From NCBI RefSeq assembly GCF_002196705.1, contig NZ_NADJ01000040.1, positions 620,001-684,000 of the forward strand: a stretch of 64,000 nucleotides of DNA, read 5' to 3'. Position numbers and translations under genes: made by a program. Origin of the DNA: Desulfosporosinus sp. FKB. GTDB taxonomy: Bacteria > Bacillota > Desulfitobacteriia > Desulfitobacteriales > Desulfitobacteriaceae. The notes below the pieces were generated by a model, which saw only the letters and a program-made list of their open reading frames with translations, searched no databases and had not been told where the DNA came from. Shown in pieces: positions 52,290 through 62,258 of the stretch; within the stretch, counting starts at the first letter, position 1; each line of letters starts with the position of its first letter.

Positions 52290-52946
52290 TTAGTATGCAC
52301 CTTTCCCGCTGAAAACTACGAAAACCGTTTGCCAGAGTATTTTTAAATCCAACCAAAAACTCCAAGTCCGAACGTACTCTAAGTCGTAGTTCATGGTTTC
52401 GCCTAAGGTTAATTCACTGCGTCCGTTGATTTGCGCCAGCCCCGTGACTCCGGGCAGAACATTAAGCCTTTGCCGCTGCTGGGGCGTATAAAGTTTGGCG
52501 ATTTCCGGGACTTCCGGCCGCGGACCGACCAGACTCATGTTGCCCAGCAGAATGTTCAGCAATTGAGGCAGCTCGTCTAAACTGGTTTTTCTGAGAAACC
52601 GTCCGCTGCGCGTAATTCGCGGGTCGTCTTTCTCCTGAAAGACGAACCCTTCGAGATCCTTGACCTGGGCCAATTTGTCTTTGATTAGGGCGTCGGCGTT
52701 CTGAACCATGGTGCGAAACTTGTAAATTGTATAAGGTTTCCCATGCAAACCCACCCGGGTCTGCGTGAATATGGCAGGACCCTTGGAATCTGACCGTATC
52801 CAGAGGACGATGAGAAGCCAAAAAGGCGATATAAGTACAAGGAGAAATAAAGCGACCACAAAATCTAACAACCGTTTTAAAACAAGCTGCCACTGGGGGT
52901 AGGTAAACCTAAGGCTCTCTACGGATGCCGAAGATCGCTGATTCAT
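52290..52946 (-). CDS. initiating sugar transferase (polyprenyl-phosphate glycose phosphotransferase)
   Basis: 218 residues. One N-terminal membrane segment (about 28-50) and the bacterial sugar transferase domain: KRLLDFVVALFLLVLISP, GPAIFTQTRVGLHGKPY, YKFRTM, DELPQLLNILLGNMSLVGPRPE and PGVTGLAQINGRS. It is the short form without the extra N-terminal membrane part of WcaJ or WbaP. It moves a sugar-1-phosphate to undecaprenyl phosphate, the first step of the polymer. Last gene of the polysaccharide run on the minus strand; 83 nt after the GT4 gene. Confidence 0.94.
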   Translation of the reverse strand: MNQRSSASVESLRFTYPQWQLVLKRLLDFVVALFLLVLISPFWLLIVLWIRSDSKGPAIFTQTRVGLHGKPYTIYKFRTMVQNADALIKDKLAQVKDLEGFVFQEKDDPRITRSGRFLRKTSLDELPQLLNILLGNMSLVGPRPEVPEIAKLYTPQQRQRLNVLPGVTGLAQINGRSELTLGETMNYDLEYVRTWSFWLDLKILWQTVFVVFSGKGAY

Positions 52947-53029
52947 TGTAACGTCTCCTTCCTAATCAAGGACAAATACTAGAGTCCACGGTATTAACGC
53001 TTAGTTATTGTTTATATCTCAAGTATCGT

Positions 53030-54241
53030 TTATATGCCAAGCTCTCTAAGCCAATGAACAATTATTTGCCTCCAGGCATAATGCTCTTGGACAAATTTTC
53101 GTCCTTGCTGCCCCATTTCCCGCCGCTGCGGATTCTGCTTTAATTCCAGAATCGTCCGGGCTAATTCAGCACTGTTTTCCGGTTCGACAACAACGCCTCC
53201 ACCGGAGGATAACACCAAATTAGCTGCTTCACCTTCTCCGGAATAAATCACCGGAACTTCCGACCCAAGGGCGGGAAACATTTTCGAAGGACGTGCTCCT
53301 TCAAATAGTTTATTCTTTTTTAGCGGAACAATACTTGCTGAAGCCAGAGAAAAATATCTTGGCACTTCCTGAACCGGCTGAAAATCAACAAAGCTTACCT
53401 TCTCCAGGCCCTTTTCCTTGACTAAACCTTCCAGCATAGGTTTCTCCGTGCCGTCACCGACGAATAAAAAGCGAATCCCCGGTTCCTCCCGGAGGAGCTC
53501 CGCCGTTTTGATCACGGATTCCAACCCCTGAGCGTAACCCATTGTCCCGGCGTAGATAAGAACAAAGTCTTCCTTTTGAATTCCCAATTTTTCGGCCAGT
53601 GCTTCATCCCGTTCCCGCGGAGCAAAAAGATCCAGGTTCACCCCGTTCGGTAAAAAAGTAACTTTATGGCTGGGTACGCCTCGTTCCAGTAACGAAGAAC
53701 GTATTCCTTCCGTCTGACAGGATATTTTCCAGGACCGACGGTAAAGCAGCTTTTCAAGCCATTCGGCGGCACTGATCATCCAGCGGCTGTTGACCAGTCC
53801 CAGGGCCACCGCTGATTCCGGCCAGAGGTCTGAGATATTCATAATAATCTTTGTACGAGTAAACCAGCCATAGATTAAGGCTGTAATTCCCAGAAATAAG
53901 GGTGGTGATTCAAAGAACAAAATATCTTGTTTTCCGGCTTTGCTTAGACCCCAAAAGGATGAAAAAACGAAGGAAAAATAGTTCAGCAGACGTTTCCAAA
54001 AACGGCCCCGCTGAACGGGATAGATCCAGGTCCGCCAAAGGGGAATGCCATCGACCTCGTCCTTCATTCGCCAATGCCCTCGATATTCAGGGGGAATGAT
54101 GCCGCTGGGATGGTTGGGGAAGGCTGTAACCACTGTCACTTGATGACCGTTGGCCTGCAGCCCCTTGGCAACTTCTTTAAGCCTGACCTGTGCTGCCCCG
54201 GACTCAGGCGGAAAATATTGTGTTAACATTAAAATACGCAA
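53030..54241 (-). CDS. GT4-family glycosyltransferase (WcaI/WbuB-like)
   Basis: 403 residues from TTG 54241 (AGGAGCGG upstream; ATG four codons in is possible). GT-B marks: LTQYFPPESGAAQVRL at the start, LPNGVNLDLF, IYAGTMGYAQGLE, FVGDGTEK and the donor-site EGARPSKMFPALGSEVPVIYS. This pattern is typical of enzymes that add a GlcNAc-like or fucosamine residue in capsule and O-antigen loci. It acts in the cytoplasm on the lipid-linked primer made by the sugar transferase. Part of the same minus-strand run. Confidence 0.92.
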   Translation of the reverse strand: MRILMLTQYFPPESGAAQVRLKEVAKGLQANGHQVTVVTAFPNHPSGIIPPEYRGHWRMKDEVDGIPLWRTWIYPVQRGRFWKRLLNYFSFVFSSFWGLSKAGKQDILFFESPPLFLGITALIYGWFTRTKIIMNISDLWPESAVALGLVNSRWMISAAEWLEKLLYRRSWKISCQTEGIRSSLLERGVPSHKVTFLPNGVNLDLFAPRERDEALAEKLGIQKEDFVLIYAGTMGYAQGLESVIKTAELLREEPGIRFLFVGDGTEKPMLEGLVKEKGLEKVSFVDFQPVQEVPRYFSLASASIVPLKKNKLFEGARPSKMFPALGSEVPVIYSGEGEAANLVLSSGGGVVVEPENSAELARTILELKQNPQRREMGQQGRKFVQEHYAWRQIIVHWLRELGI

Positions 54242-54327
54242 TCGGAACGCCGCTCCTTTTTTACTCCTTGGTGAATGTTTTACTCCATTTTAACACGACA
54301 CACCTGCTTAGCCAAAGGGAGCCTCGA

Positions 54328-55350
54328 TCAGGAGCGTTTGAGGAATTTCTTAATCGTGTCACTGTGCTTGGCATATACAGATCGTCCGAGTTTTGCCGCC
54401 ACAGTCCGGTTACGGTAGGCATAGAGATAGTTGCGCTCTGTGCTGCCAAAGCTTTTCTTAAATTTGGCGATGCTCGGAATGTTGGCACCTACCATATCAT
54501 AGAGTTCAATCCCCAGGGCTTGGGCCCGTTTGAGATATTCCCACTGCACAAGGTTGTTGGACATCACTTTACTGTATTCCCGATCGGATACCCCGTCTAA
54601 ATAATAGGCGACATTTTTGTCCCGGGGAAAAATACCTCCCGCTATTATCTTACCCTCATAGCGAGCCAGCAAAACGACTAAATCTCCTGGCGGATGTAGT
54701 TTTTGCCATAGCGCTGTGAAGTATTCCTTGGTGAAAGGCGGCTCTTTATCCTGGCGGCGATAAACCCCGACTGAAAGCTCATAATAGGGGTCCAGCCATT
54801 CTTCCAAAGTCGCCGGTTCAAAAACTGCGACGCCGGATTTTTCCGCCTTGCGTACGGCGTTGCGGCAGCGTACTTCCAGGCCGGCCCATAAGGATTCTTC
54901 ATCATGGGGCATCGCCAGATCCAGCGTCAATAATTCTTCGACGGTATACCCCTGCTCTTCGAAAATATCTTTTCCCGCCATATCCGGAAGCCGAACCTCG
55001 ACATAATCGATATGTTTCTTCATCAAATAATCTTCCAGGGCCGGGAGTACGTCCTGCAGCGGCACCGCTCCCCAAGGTCCTGCGTGAGGAGTTGCCGCAC
55101 CGGACAAGGCACTTCCGGCTAACTTTAAGAGACTCATCTTCCGTTCTGCTAAAGGAAGCAGCCCTCTTAAGACCCCTTCTTGATCGAAAAGGCCCAGCCG
55201 GTTAACCTTTAAACCGAAACCTATTTCGATAATATCCTGCCATTCCCAGCGGTGAAACAGCGATCCCTGTGTAATTCCTTTGAGGAAATCGTCCCATTCC
55301 TCACGCTCAATTGGCTGTATCGTTAAACTCACGTCTATTTTCACTCCCAA
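54328..55350 (-). CDS. FemAB/GNAT-like protein of the polysaccharide cluster
   Basis: 340 residues, with two GNAT-like halves typical of FemAB-related proteins: GSLFHRWEWQDIIEIGFG near the start, LLARYEGKIIAGGIF and LVQWEYLKRAQALGIELYDMVGAN later. The close match is to FemAB-like proteins found in exopolysaccharide loci, where they may add an amino acid to a sugar, and also to lipid II aminoacyltransferases. The start TTG 55350 overlaps the upstream gene by 44 nt; GTG 55344 or 55332 are alternatives. Role in this polymer: amide-linked amino acid is inferred. Confidence 0.85.
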   Translation of the reverse strand: MGVKIDVSLTIQPIEREEWDDFLKGITQGSLFHRWEWQDIIEIGFGLKVNRLGLFDQEGVLRGLLPLAERKMSLLKLAGSALSGAATPHAGPWGAVPLQDVLPALEDYLMKKHIDYVEVRLPDMAGKDIFEEQGYTVEELLTLDLAMPHDEESLWAGLEVRCRNAVRKAEKSGVAVFEPATLEEWLDPYYELSVGVYRRQDKEPPFTKEYFTALWQKLHPPGDLVVLLARYEGKIIAGGIFPRDKNVAYYLDGVSDREYSKVMSNNLVQWEYLKRAQALGIELYDMVGANIPSIAKFKKSFGSTERNYLYAYRNRTVAAKLGRSVYAKHSDTIKKFLKRS

Positions 55351-56698
55351 CTTTACCCACCAACAGGTGCACCATCATTCCCATGCTGATCCAGATCATA
55401 GGATCTTCAAAAAACCGTGCTTCAGACTGTGAACTGATAAAGACGGCAGCAATCCATAAAAAATAGCCGACACCCAACAGGTAGTTTACCTGATTATGAT
55501 TAGTACCGTTAAATCCTGCACCTGTACTGCTTACATTTGTCTCGACTTGTCTGCTCCTGCGCAGCTTCCACAGGTCTCGGAAAATAGCCAGCCAAACTAA
55601 AGCCAAGGCTGTCAGTCCGACTATACCTAATTCCGCCGTAATGGTCAAGATCGTTGTATGCGAGAGAGTCACCCCCTGCACATAAGGAATAACTGTCTTA
55701 TAACTCGGGTAATTCGTTAAAAAGGATTTCTGAAATCCGCCTAAACCGACCCCGAAGATGGGGTGATCGTGAAACATGGCCAAAGAGACCTTAATCAGAT
55801 AGGCTCGCTGCGCATCTAAAGCCCCCAAGCCGTTGCGGATGGTCAAAAGCCGATCCCAAACCGTCGGTCTGAGGACCACGATCACGACACCGACGACCCC
55901 CAGCACTCCAATAGGCTGAACTATTCCTTTGCGGGGAATAAGCAGACACAATAGAACCAAAACAACCACCAGGGTCACCACACCGCTGCGGGATAAGGTA
56001 ATGTCTAAGGCACCTAATAAACCTATGAGTGTTCCAAAGTAGAGAAACCGCTTGCGGGACTCCTGGCACATATATTGAAGCAGCAAATTGGCCACAATTC
56101 CTAAAACAAGATAACGGGCAAAGATATTAGGATCGACAAAGGTCGCGTTAACCCGGGCGATCATTCCCTCGGCTAAATACCCCCGCCACAGAAAATGCTT
56201 CGTGGCACCTTCATAGATTGTCAGGGGAATCAAAGCCACACCCAGCCAATGAACAACCTGCAGCGGGAGCAGACCGGTATTCTTTTCTGCCAGCAGGTAA
56301 ACGCCCAAATACAGCAAAAACATGGTCAGAAGCCGGATGACACCTATGATTGTATCGGCTTTGCTGATCGTGTAGACAAGACTGAAAGCGCCGACCGCGA
56401 TATAAATCAGCAAGGCAATGGTTAAAGGATGCTGCAAAAGCTTCTTTAATTCCCGGCGTTTCTCAGGTTCCCGCCCCAGAGACCAGAGGAGTACCACTAT
56501 AATTCCTACTGTAAAAAGGCGGGCCAGACTGTTAATTTGGGAACCGATGCCCCCGAGAGGGGGAAACCAAGTAATGGAGACATCTAAGGCAACGGCTCCG
56601 GCCAAAAAGGAGATTAAAGCGCTTGGCTTTTTCCAGCCGCAATAAAAGACAACGGCCAGACTGAGAAGAAAAAAGCACCATTGCAGAACCAGCATCAC
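55307..56698 (-). CDS. O-antigen ligase/polymerase-like membrane protein (Wzy_C)
   Basis: 463 residues with about eleven membrane segments and one large extracytoplasmic loop (about 305-345) that holds GVGLGGFQKSF and THTT-like residues, the Wzy_C hallmark. SRSGVVTLVVVLV marks the ligase/polymerase family. It probably polymerises repeat units outside, or attaches the polymer to an acceptor. ATG overlaps the stop of the deacetylase-like gene by 4 nt. A second protein of this type lies at 63386 in the same cluster. Confidence 0.88.
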   Translation of the reverse strand: MMLVLQWCFFLLSLAVVFYCGWKKPSALISFLAGAVALDVSITWFPPLGGIGSQINSLARLFTVGIIVVLLWSLGREPEKRRELKKLLQHPLTIALLIYIAVGAFSLVYTISKADTIIGVIRLLTMFLLYLGVYLLAEKNTGLLPLQVVHWLGVALIPLTIYEGATKHFLWRGYLAEGMIARVNATFVDPNIFARYLVLGIVANLLLQYMCQESRKRFLYFGTLIGLLGALDITLSRSGVVTLVVVLVLLCLLIPRKGIVQPIGVLGVVGVVIVVLRPTVWDRLLTIRNGLGALDAQRAYLIKVSLAMFHDHPIFGVGLGGFQKSFLTNYPSYKTVIPYVQGVTLSHTTILTITAELGIVGLTALALVWLAIFRDLWKLRRSRQVETNVSSTGAGFNGTNHNQVNYLLGVGYFLWIAAVFISSQSEARFFEDPMIWISMGMMVHLLVGKVGSENRREFNDTAN

Positions 56699-58407
56699 CG
56701 CGGTTCATCTCCTTCCACTTCTAAGGTTACCAGGGGCCGGGCCGGGATATCGATATACCCTTCGCCTGCCTCATAAGCAACAGAACATTCTTTAATTCTG
56801 CCTGGATCCAGATAAAGCCGGACTCGCAGAGGAGGCAGGGGAGTATCTGTTGGCCCATAAGAGGCTTCCCCTGCGGGTTGAGTACAGAAAATCTGCCATT
56901 TTGATCCTTCCCTGGTCAAGGTTACCTCAGCTTCCCGTCTCAGGGCAAACCATTTCAGCACCTGGCGGGGAATGGCAATCCAAGCACCATCCTGCTTCCC
57001 TTCGGCAATCAAACGTTCATAGACTTCTCCCCAAAAACGAGGCGCCGTAAAACTCTGATTGTGCCAAAGCAAGCTGACTGCTCCGCCGAAGCGCTTGGCC
57101 CACGCCAAGACCGGTTTTGCTTGCTTAAAAGCCTCTTCCCGTGTTAAATCAAGGTGTTCCTCAGCCAAAAGAGCTCCGTCTTGGATGTGTAAGGGTAGTT
57201 CCCATAGGGTTTGGCAGTTCAAGGGATGATAAGGCTGAAGAGTTCCGGCTCGGAAACCTACAACTTCATTATAGCCAAAGGTAGCATCATATAAAAATCC
57301 GCCCTCTTCCATGGCCCGGAAAGAAGCAGGGGTTTCAAAATAGAGCCAGTGCATGCGCACCCCCAGTTCCTTCTGTCCTGTCAGCTGAGAAATTCTCTTA
57401 TACTCTGCCCGGGCTGCCGGTGCCGAATGCCAGGAATCAATGCCATGAACTCCGGCTTCCCAACCCTCTTCTTCCACGCGGGTTATCGTTCTGCGGTGTT
57501 TAGCAGCATCATAAAAAGAGGCCCGATTGGCAGGAGCGGCCGCTTCAGCCTCACCTTGGTTTTTGCCGTCTTGCAGCGCTTGCGGCAGCAGGCCGGGCTT
57601 ACCCGGGAAAGGCATAAAATATAAACTCGAGCGAACGCTCAAGCGTTTTTCCAAATCCAGGAGCAGCGGCAAGGCCCTCTGCCAGACATCCCGGCCAATA
57701 CCAAGTTTCGCCGCCAAGGTGCGAACCATTTCCCAAAGGGTCTGGAGAAATTCCGGGGTCGTCACCTTGCCGGATCGCCAACGCTTCCAGTTGACAAGGG
57801 AACTGCGGTAAAAATACCCTAAAAACGTGCGGGCGACGGGCATTTCCCTGAGACTTAATATGTCAAGATCGTGAGTGAGAATCATAATGTAATCATTGCC
57901 CCAAGGCTTCGGCGGAAGTTCCAGATAGTTTTTAACTTCCTGGCGCAAAACACTGCGGAGTGTCTCAAGCATCAAATCAAGAGATGGCTCCTCTACTCCC
58001 GCTTCCCTATACTCCCGCCCCTCCATGAGTAGACGTGTTCCCTCTTGGCCAAGATTAAAAGGCAAGGTCGTAAGACGAAGACCGGGGTTTTCTCCTTGAA
58101 TTGGTCCGCAAACAATAATTAAGGGGCTTGTCCCTGCTAATGGCGTTGTTCCTGCTGCTTTAAAATCCTCCAAAGAAATACCGTCTACGATAACAACATC
58201 ACAAGCAAAAAAAGTCTCAGTCTCAGTTTCACTTACAGACTCAGTCTCCGTCTCAGACTCAGCCTCAGGCCCTCCTTGCCGGGCCTTTAGCCATACAGGT
58301 GCGGGGATTCCCATCAGGGCTGTCAGCTCCTGATAGACTCTCTCCAACTCCTCGGCTACGAAAATCCCAATCTTTCCAAGTTCGTTACGGCTGCTCACCC
58401 AACTCAC
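56695..58407 (-). CDS. polysaccharide deacetylase-like protein with N-terminal extension
   Basis: 570 residues from GTG 58407, overlapping the epimerase stop by 4 nt. The C-terminal two thirds are a NodB-like fold of a divergent group: LTHDLDILSLREMP (metal-binding HDLD), VHGIDSWHS (zinc His pair), GVRMHWLYFETP and LLWHNQSF at the end. The N-terminal 170 residues are an extra domain, interrupted by an acidic run of Glu, Ser and Thr (about 50-68). No signal peptide is clear, so it may act in the cytoplasm. Probably removes an acetyl group from an amino sugar of the polymer or its lipid-linked unit. Confidence 0.82.
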   Translation of the reverse strand: MSWVSSRNELGKIGIFVAEELERVYQELTALMGIPAPVWLKARQGGPEAESETETESVSETETETFFACDVVIVDGISLEDFKAAGTTPLAGTSPLIIVCGPIQGENPGLRLTTLPFNLGQEGTRLLMEGREYREAGVEEPSLDLMLETLRSVLRQEVKNYLELPPKPWGNDYIMILTHDLDILSLREMPVARTFLGYFYRSSLVNWKRWRSGKVTTPEFLQTLWEMVRTLAAKLGIGRDVWQRALPLLLDLEKRLSVRSSLYFMPFPGKPGLLPQALQDGKNQGEAEAAAPANRASFYDAAKHRRTITRVEEEGWEAGVHGIDSWHSAPAARAEYKRISQLTGQKELGVRMHWLYFETPASFRAMEEGGFLYDATFGYNEVVGFRAGTLQPYHPLNCQTLWELPLHIQDGALLAEEHLDLTREEAFKQAKPVLAWAKRFGGAVSLLWHNQSFTAPRFWGEVYERLIAEGKQDGAWIAIPRQVLKWFALRREAEVTLTREGSKWQIFCTQPAGEASYGPTDTPLPPLRVRLYLDPGRIKECSVAYEAGEGYIDIPARPLVTLEVEGDEPR

Positions 58408-59471
58408 CTTCTTTGCTTTTCCAGAGCCGCTGCGATTTCTTCGCTGGCTCGGCCGTTCCCATAGAGATTCTCTTGATAAGGGGGTAAGGGATTCCGGCGA
58501 TAACTTGCAACTGCCGCCGCAATCTTATCAGCAGAAGCACCTGTGAGGGTATTCCAGCCTATTTGCACTGTCTCCACCCATTCCGTTTCATTTCTCATGG
58601 TTACACAGGGTACCCGCCAGAGGTAGGCTTCCTTCTGAACTCCCCCTGAATCTGTGAGAATGAGCTCTGCTCCTTTTTCCAAGAGGATCATTTCTAAATA
58701 GCCCACGGGCTCAATCTGCTTAACATTTCCCGGAAGGGAGATTTTATGGTCCTGCAGAAGCTTTTTCGTACGGGGGTGAAGGGGAAGAACAATCTGTCCC
58801 TCAATGCGGGCGAAGGCTTCCACAATCCCTCGCAAGTGCTCGGGGCTATCCGTATTTTCGGCGCGGTGAACCGTAGCCAGAAGATACGATTTTTCCGGAT
58901 AGCGCAGATTATCTCCCAGCTGGCGATCTTCAGCCCTCCGGGCGTGATAATAAAGAGCATCTGCCATGACATCCCCGGTGCGTACGACGCCTTCAGTTAA
59001 TCCTTCCTGGGCCAAATTTTCCACAGCCCGGTCTGTGGGGCAAAAAAGCAAGGCTGACAGATGGTCTGTCAGGACACGATTGATTTCTTCAGGCATTTGG
59101 CGATTATAACTGCGCAGCCCAGCCTCAACATGTGCAATGGGAATATGAAGTTTCGCTGCCGCCAGGGCCCCTGCCAGGGTTGAGTTCGTATCCCCGTACA
59201 CCAAAACCCAATCCGGTTTTTCTTGCAGTAAGACCTCTTCCACTTTAGTTAACATTTCCCCGGTCTGAGCTCCGTGCTGTTTGGAACCCACTCCCAGAAA
59301 ATAGTCCGGTTCGGGAATGCCTAATTCTTCAAAAAAAACATCCGACATCTGATAATCGTAATGTTGTCCCGTGTGGACAATTTTCTCGTTATGGTTCTTG
59401 CGCAAAGTCTCGGAAAGAGGTGCCGCTTTAATAAACTGGGGCCGGGCACCGAGGACGGTAATGATTTTCAT
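58404..59471 (-). CDS. wecB: UDP-N-acetylglucosamine 2-epimerase (non-hydrolysing)
   Basis: 355 residues. GT-B fold with family marks: GARPQFIKAAPLSE, HTGQHYDYQMSDVFFEELG, VYGDTNST, HVEAGLRSYNRQMPEE, DSGGVQKEA and RNETEWVETV. It turns UDP-GlcNAc into UDP-ManNAc, the donor for ManNAc or ManNAcA units in wall polymers and capsules. That it is in this cluster suggests the polymer holds a ManNAc-derived sugar; no dehydrogenase for ManNAcA is seen in the window. Overlaps the next gene by 4 nt. Confidence 0.94.
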   Translation of the reverse strand: MKIITVLGARPQFIKAAPLSETLRKNHNEKIVHTGQHYDYQMSDVFFEELGIPEPDYFLGVGSKQHGAQTGEMLTKVEEVLLQEKPDWVLVYGDTNSTLAGALAAAKLHIPIAHVEAGLRSYNRQMPEEINRVLTDHLSALLFCPTDRAVENLAQEGLTEGVVRTGDVMADALYYHARRAEDRQLGDNLRYPEKSYLLATVHRAENTDSPEHLRGIVEAFARIEGQIVLPLHPRTKKLLQDHKISLPGNVKQIEPVGYLEMILLEKGAELILTDSGGVQKEAYLWRVPCVTMRNETEWVETVQIGWNTLTGASADKIAAAVASYRRNPLPPYQENLYGNGRASEEIAAALEKQRR

Positions 59472-59582
59472 ATTAGTTCTTACCTCAATTCTAATTTATT
59501 CGAACTATCCCTGCCCTAAGGCAACACCTATTTTCAAATTACCATCATTTATTTTGGATTGTGCTGTCTTTTTACTTCATAT

Positions 59583-60998
59583 TTATAAAACTTGTTTTGC
59601 CCGACGCCAAACATAGCCGCCGATGCGTTGAAAGTCACGATCCAGGCTGATCAAAACTGCAAGATAAACAATCCCTGCAATTCCTCCTGAAAGTAAAGGA
59701 TGGAGATAACGCAGGAAATGAGCGACTGCCGCCATAACTGCGGACGCCAAAACAATAACCGGCAGCTGCCGCCAGATGCGTATGTTATAGACTTTTAACC
59801 TGACAACTCCGTAATACATGACAAAGACATACAGCTCTGTAATAAGTGTTGCCACACTGGCGCCGTAAATACCATAACGGGGAATTGCGTAAAGGTTGAT
59901 CCCGATATTTAAAAGTGCAGCCCCGCCCTGAATCCAGGCCCTGGTCCATTGCCGGTTGGTTGTCGTTAAAACATCACCTAAGGAGAAGCTCAGGCATTCA
60001 AGGGCGAAAAACCAACAAAGAATCATCATAATGGGAATTGATTCCTGATAGCGATGACTGTAAAGCCAGGATAATAAAGGGTTGGCTAAAACAAACAGCA
60101 GCACACTGCCCGGAATCCCCACGGCGCTGAGGACCTTAAAGATTTTTTCGATGGTTTCCCTGTGTTTATCGCGGCTCTCTACCCCCAGCTGGAACAAGAT
60201 GGGATAAATCACACTGGTCAAAATGCCCGGGATAAATAAGAGTACAGCGATCAAGCGATAGGACGCTGAATAAATTCCTATTTCCCGGTTAGTACGCATT
60301 AAGGTAAGCATGAACATGTCAATTTGGAAATAGACATATAAAAAAATAGCCGCTGCTCCAAAGGGCAAGCCCTTTCTCAGCATCTTAACCAGAAGCTGTC
60401 CATTAAACTTAAGGCGAATGCTTCTTCTCAGGTGAATATAAAGCAAGATTGAAATGATCAGGGTCGCGGCCAGTTGAGCAAAGGTAATCATCACAACTTT
60501 CCCTTTGCCTAAAACCACCAGGATCGTCAGTAAGCCGATGAGAAACGTCGATAAGAATTGGTACAGTGCCGCATAATACATTTGCTGTTTAGCCTGAAAA
60601 TAGTTGTAAACCGAACTGTCTAAGGCATTTAGCGCACTGGCCACCCCAAAAACAATAACCATGTCCCTGGTCGCTAAACTAAATTTGGCAGGCATCAGAA
60701 TAAGCATGAGTGCGTAAATAGCCAGTGAGGTAAATGTCTTAAATGCCAAAGTGTTTCCTAAATAAAGGGGCAAAACACTCTCATCGCAGGAGCCTTCCTG
60801 AACCATATAGTTGCTCAGGCCAAAATCTACAAAAAGGATAAACGTACTGACAAAGGCCAGGGCAGCATTATACTCCCCATAGATGTCCGGTCCCAAATAA
60901 CGGGTAACGGCAATGGCCACAACAGCAGTGATAGCTTTTGAAAGTACACTTGCCAGACTTAAGGCGGCAGCATTCTTAAGAACTAAACGAAGTTCCAC
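59583..60998 (-). CDS. polysaccharide flippase (Wzx-type, MATE/MOP superfamily)
   Basis: 471 residues from GTG 60998 with twelve or so membrane segments. The MOP start (LSLASVLSKAITAVVAIAVTRYLGPDIYGEYNAA) is split between the first two helices; SASYRLIAVLLFIPGILTSVIYP follows later. It moves lipid-linked repeat units across the membrane, the Wzx step of a Wzy-dependent path. This matches the presence of an initiating transferase and polymerase-like proteins in the same cluster. About 110 nt separate it from the epimerase. Confidence 0.92.
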   Translation of the reverse strand: MELRLVLKNAAALSLASVLSKAITAVVAIAVTRYLGPDIYGEYNAALAFVSTFILFVDFGLSNYMVQEGSCDESVLPLYLGNTLAFKTFTSLAIYALMLILMPAKFSLATRDMVIVFGVASALNALDSSVYNYFQAKQQMYYAALYQFLSTFLIGLLTILVVLGKGKVVMITFAQLAATLIISILLYIHLRRSIRLKFNGQLLVKMLRKGLPFGAAAIFLYVYFQIDMFMLTLMRTNREIGIYSASYRLIAVLLFIPGILTSVIYPILFQLGVESRDKHRETIEKIFKVLSAVGIPGSVLLFVLANPLLSWLYSHRYQESIPIMMILCWFFALECLSFSLGDVLTTTNRQWTRAWIQGGAALLNIGINLYAIPRYGIYGASVATLITELYVFVMYYGVVRLKVYNIRIWRQLPVIVLASAVMAAVAHFLRYLHPLLSGGIAGIVYLAVLISLDRDFQRIGGYVWRRAKQVL

Positions 60999-61027
60999 TC
61001 AGGTTCACCTTTCTATTCAACCATTAA

Positions 61028-62257
61028 TCAAAGACGTTCTCTGGCCTTCTCATAGACTGCGAGAGTTTTCTGAGCATTGGAGCGCCAGGTAAATTCACGA
61101 GTCACAAGCGCTCTCCCCCGAATTCCCATTTCCTTCCGCCGCTGAGGATCTCTGAAAAGCTCCCTCACTGCAGCAGCAATCGCTTGAACATCCTTAGGGG
61201 GAACGGCTTTGCCCACGTCATTGTGATCTAAAATTTCGGCAATCCCCTCACCTTGAGTGCCTATAATCGGCTTTTCATGAGCCATGGCTTCAAGATAAAC
61301 AACTCCAAAGGCTTCTTTCCAGCTGGGTAATATGAAAACATCGCACCTGGACATCTCACGCATAGCCTCAGAATGGGGCAGACTCCCTAAGAAAACGACA
61401 TGGTCTCTCAGGCCTAATTCCTCGGTGAGAGCCTCTAACATCGAACGTTCCGACCCATCTCCCGCAATCCGGTATTCTAAGTCAGGAAATTCCCGGATCA
61501 GCTCCGGCAGAGCCTGCAAGACCACAGCATGGCCTTTATCAGGGCGCAAGAAGCCGACACTTAGAAGGCAGCGGCGGCCGCCGCTTTTAGAATCGCCATC
61601 GGAAACATCCATTTCAGCCTGCCTTTCCTTATCGTCAGAACTTGGAACGACATCCTCCAGATCAACGCCATTGTAGATGACCTGATATTTTACTAAATTA
61701 TCTGCCCATGTTTCCAGACCGTACTGAGTTTTAAGCTTTTGACTGACCAGGATCACCTGCGAGGCCCCTTTGAGGGTCTTTTTCACACTGTCTGCGCAGA
61801 CACGGCTCCGCTGCAACGTATAGGCAAAGTCCTGGCCATGAATCGTAACGACAACAGGAAGATGGTACTTCAGTCCGAATTTTAAAGCGACTGCTCCGTC
61901 GGGATGAGCCACGTGAGCATGAATCACGTCTACACCTTGCCTGATCTGTTCGGCAACTGCCTTTTGCAGCCCCTGAGCAAAGGTTTGAGGATAATACTCA
62001 AAAAACAGGGAACGGGGAAATTCCAGAACACGAGGATGAAATACGGGAAATCCATCGGGTTCCTCTAAAAAAGGAACAGACGGATATCCTCCCCATTTTC
62101 CCCGCCCGGACATAAAAGCCGGCACCCATGGTACCGGAGCTACCACCCTCACCTCTGCGCCTAATTGAGTCAAGGCGGCAGCTTGTTGGCGGACGAAAAT
62201 CCCCCCTAAAGGAGATACGGAATTCGGGTACATGTGAGACAAGATTAAAACACGCAT
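61028..62257 (-). CDS. GT4-family glycosyltransferase
   Basis: Start set at ATG 62257, with AGGAAG 7-8 nt upstream, 1 nt after the stop of the previous gene; a longer frame to 62365 overlaps that gene and is not used. 409 residues. Marks: LSHMYPNSVSPLGGIFVRQQ, VIHAHVAHPDGAVALKF, VIYNGVDLEDV, VGFLRPDKGH and ILPSWKEAFGVVYLEAMA with a donor-site Glu. A polar insert (about 220-240, rich in Asp, Ser and Lys) is not usual. Adds one sugar to the lipid-linked unit; which one is unknown. Confidence 0.92.
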   Translation of the reverse strand: MRVLILSHMYPNSVSPLGGIFVRQQAAALTQLGAEVRVVAPVPWVPAFMSGRGKWGGYPSVPFLEEPDGFPVFHPRVLEFPRSLFFEYYPQTFAQGLQKAVAEQIRQGVDVIHAHVAHPDGAVALKFGLKYHLPVVVTIHGQDFAYTLQRSRVCADSVKKTLKGASQVILVSQKLKTQYGLETWADNLVKYQVIYNGVDLEDVVPSSDDKERQAEMDVSDGDSKSGGRRCLLSVGFLRPDKGHAVVLQALPELIREFPDLEYRIAGDGSERSMLEALTEELGLRDHVVFLGSLPHSEAMREMSRCDVFILPSWKEAFGVVYLEAMAHEKPIIGTQGEGIAEILDHNDVGKAVPPKDVQAIAAAVRELFRDPQRRKEMGIRGRALVTREFTWRSNAQKTLAVYEKARERL

Positions 62258-62258
62258 C

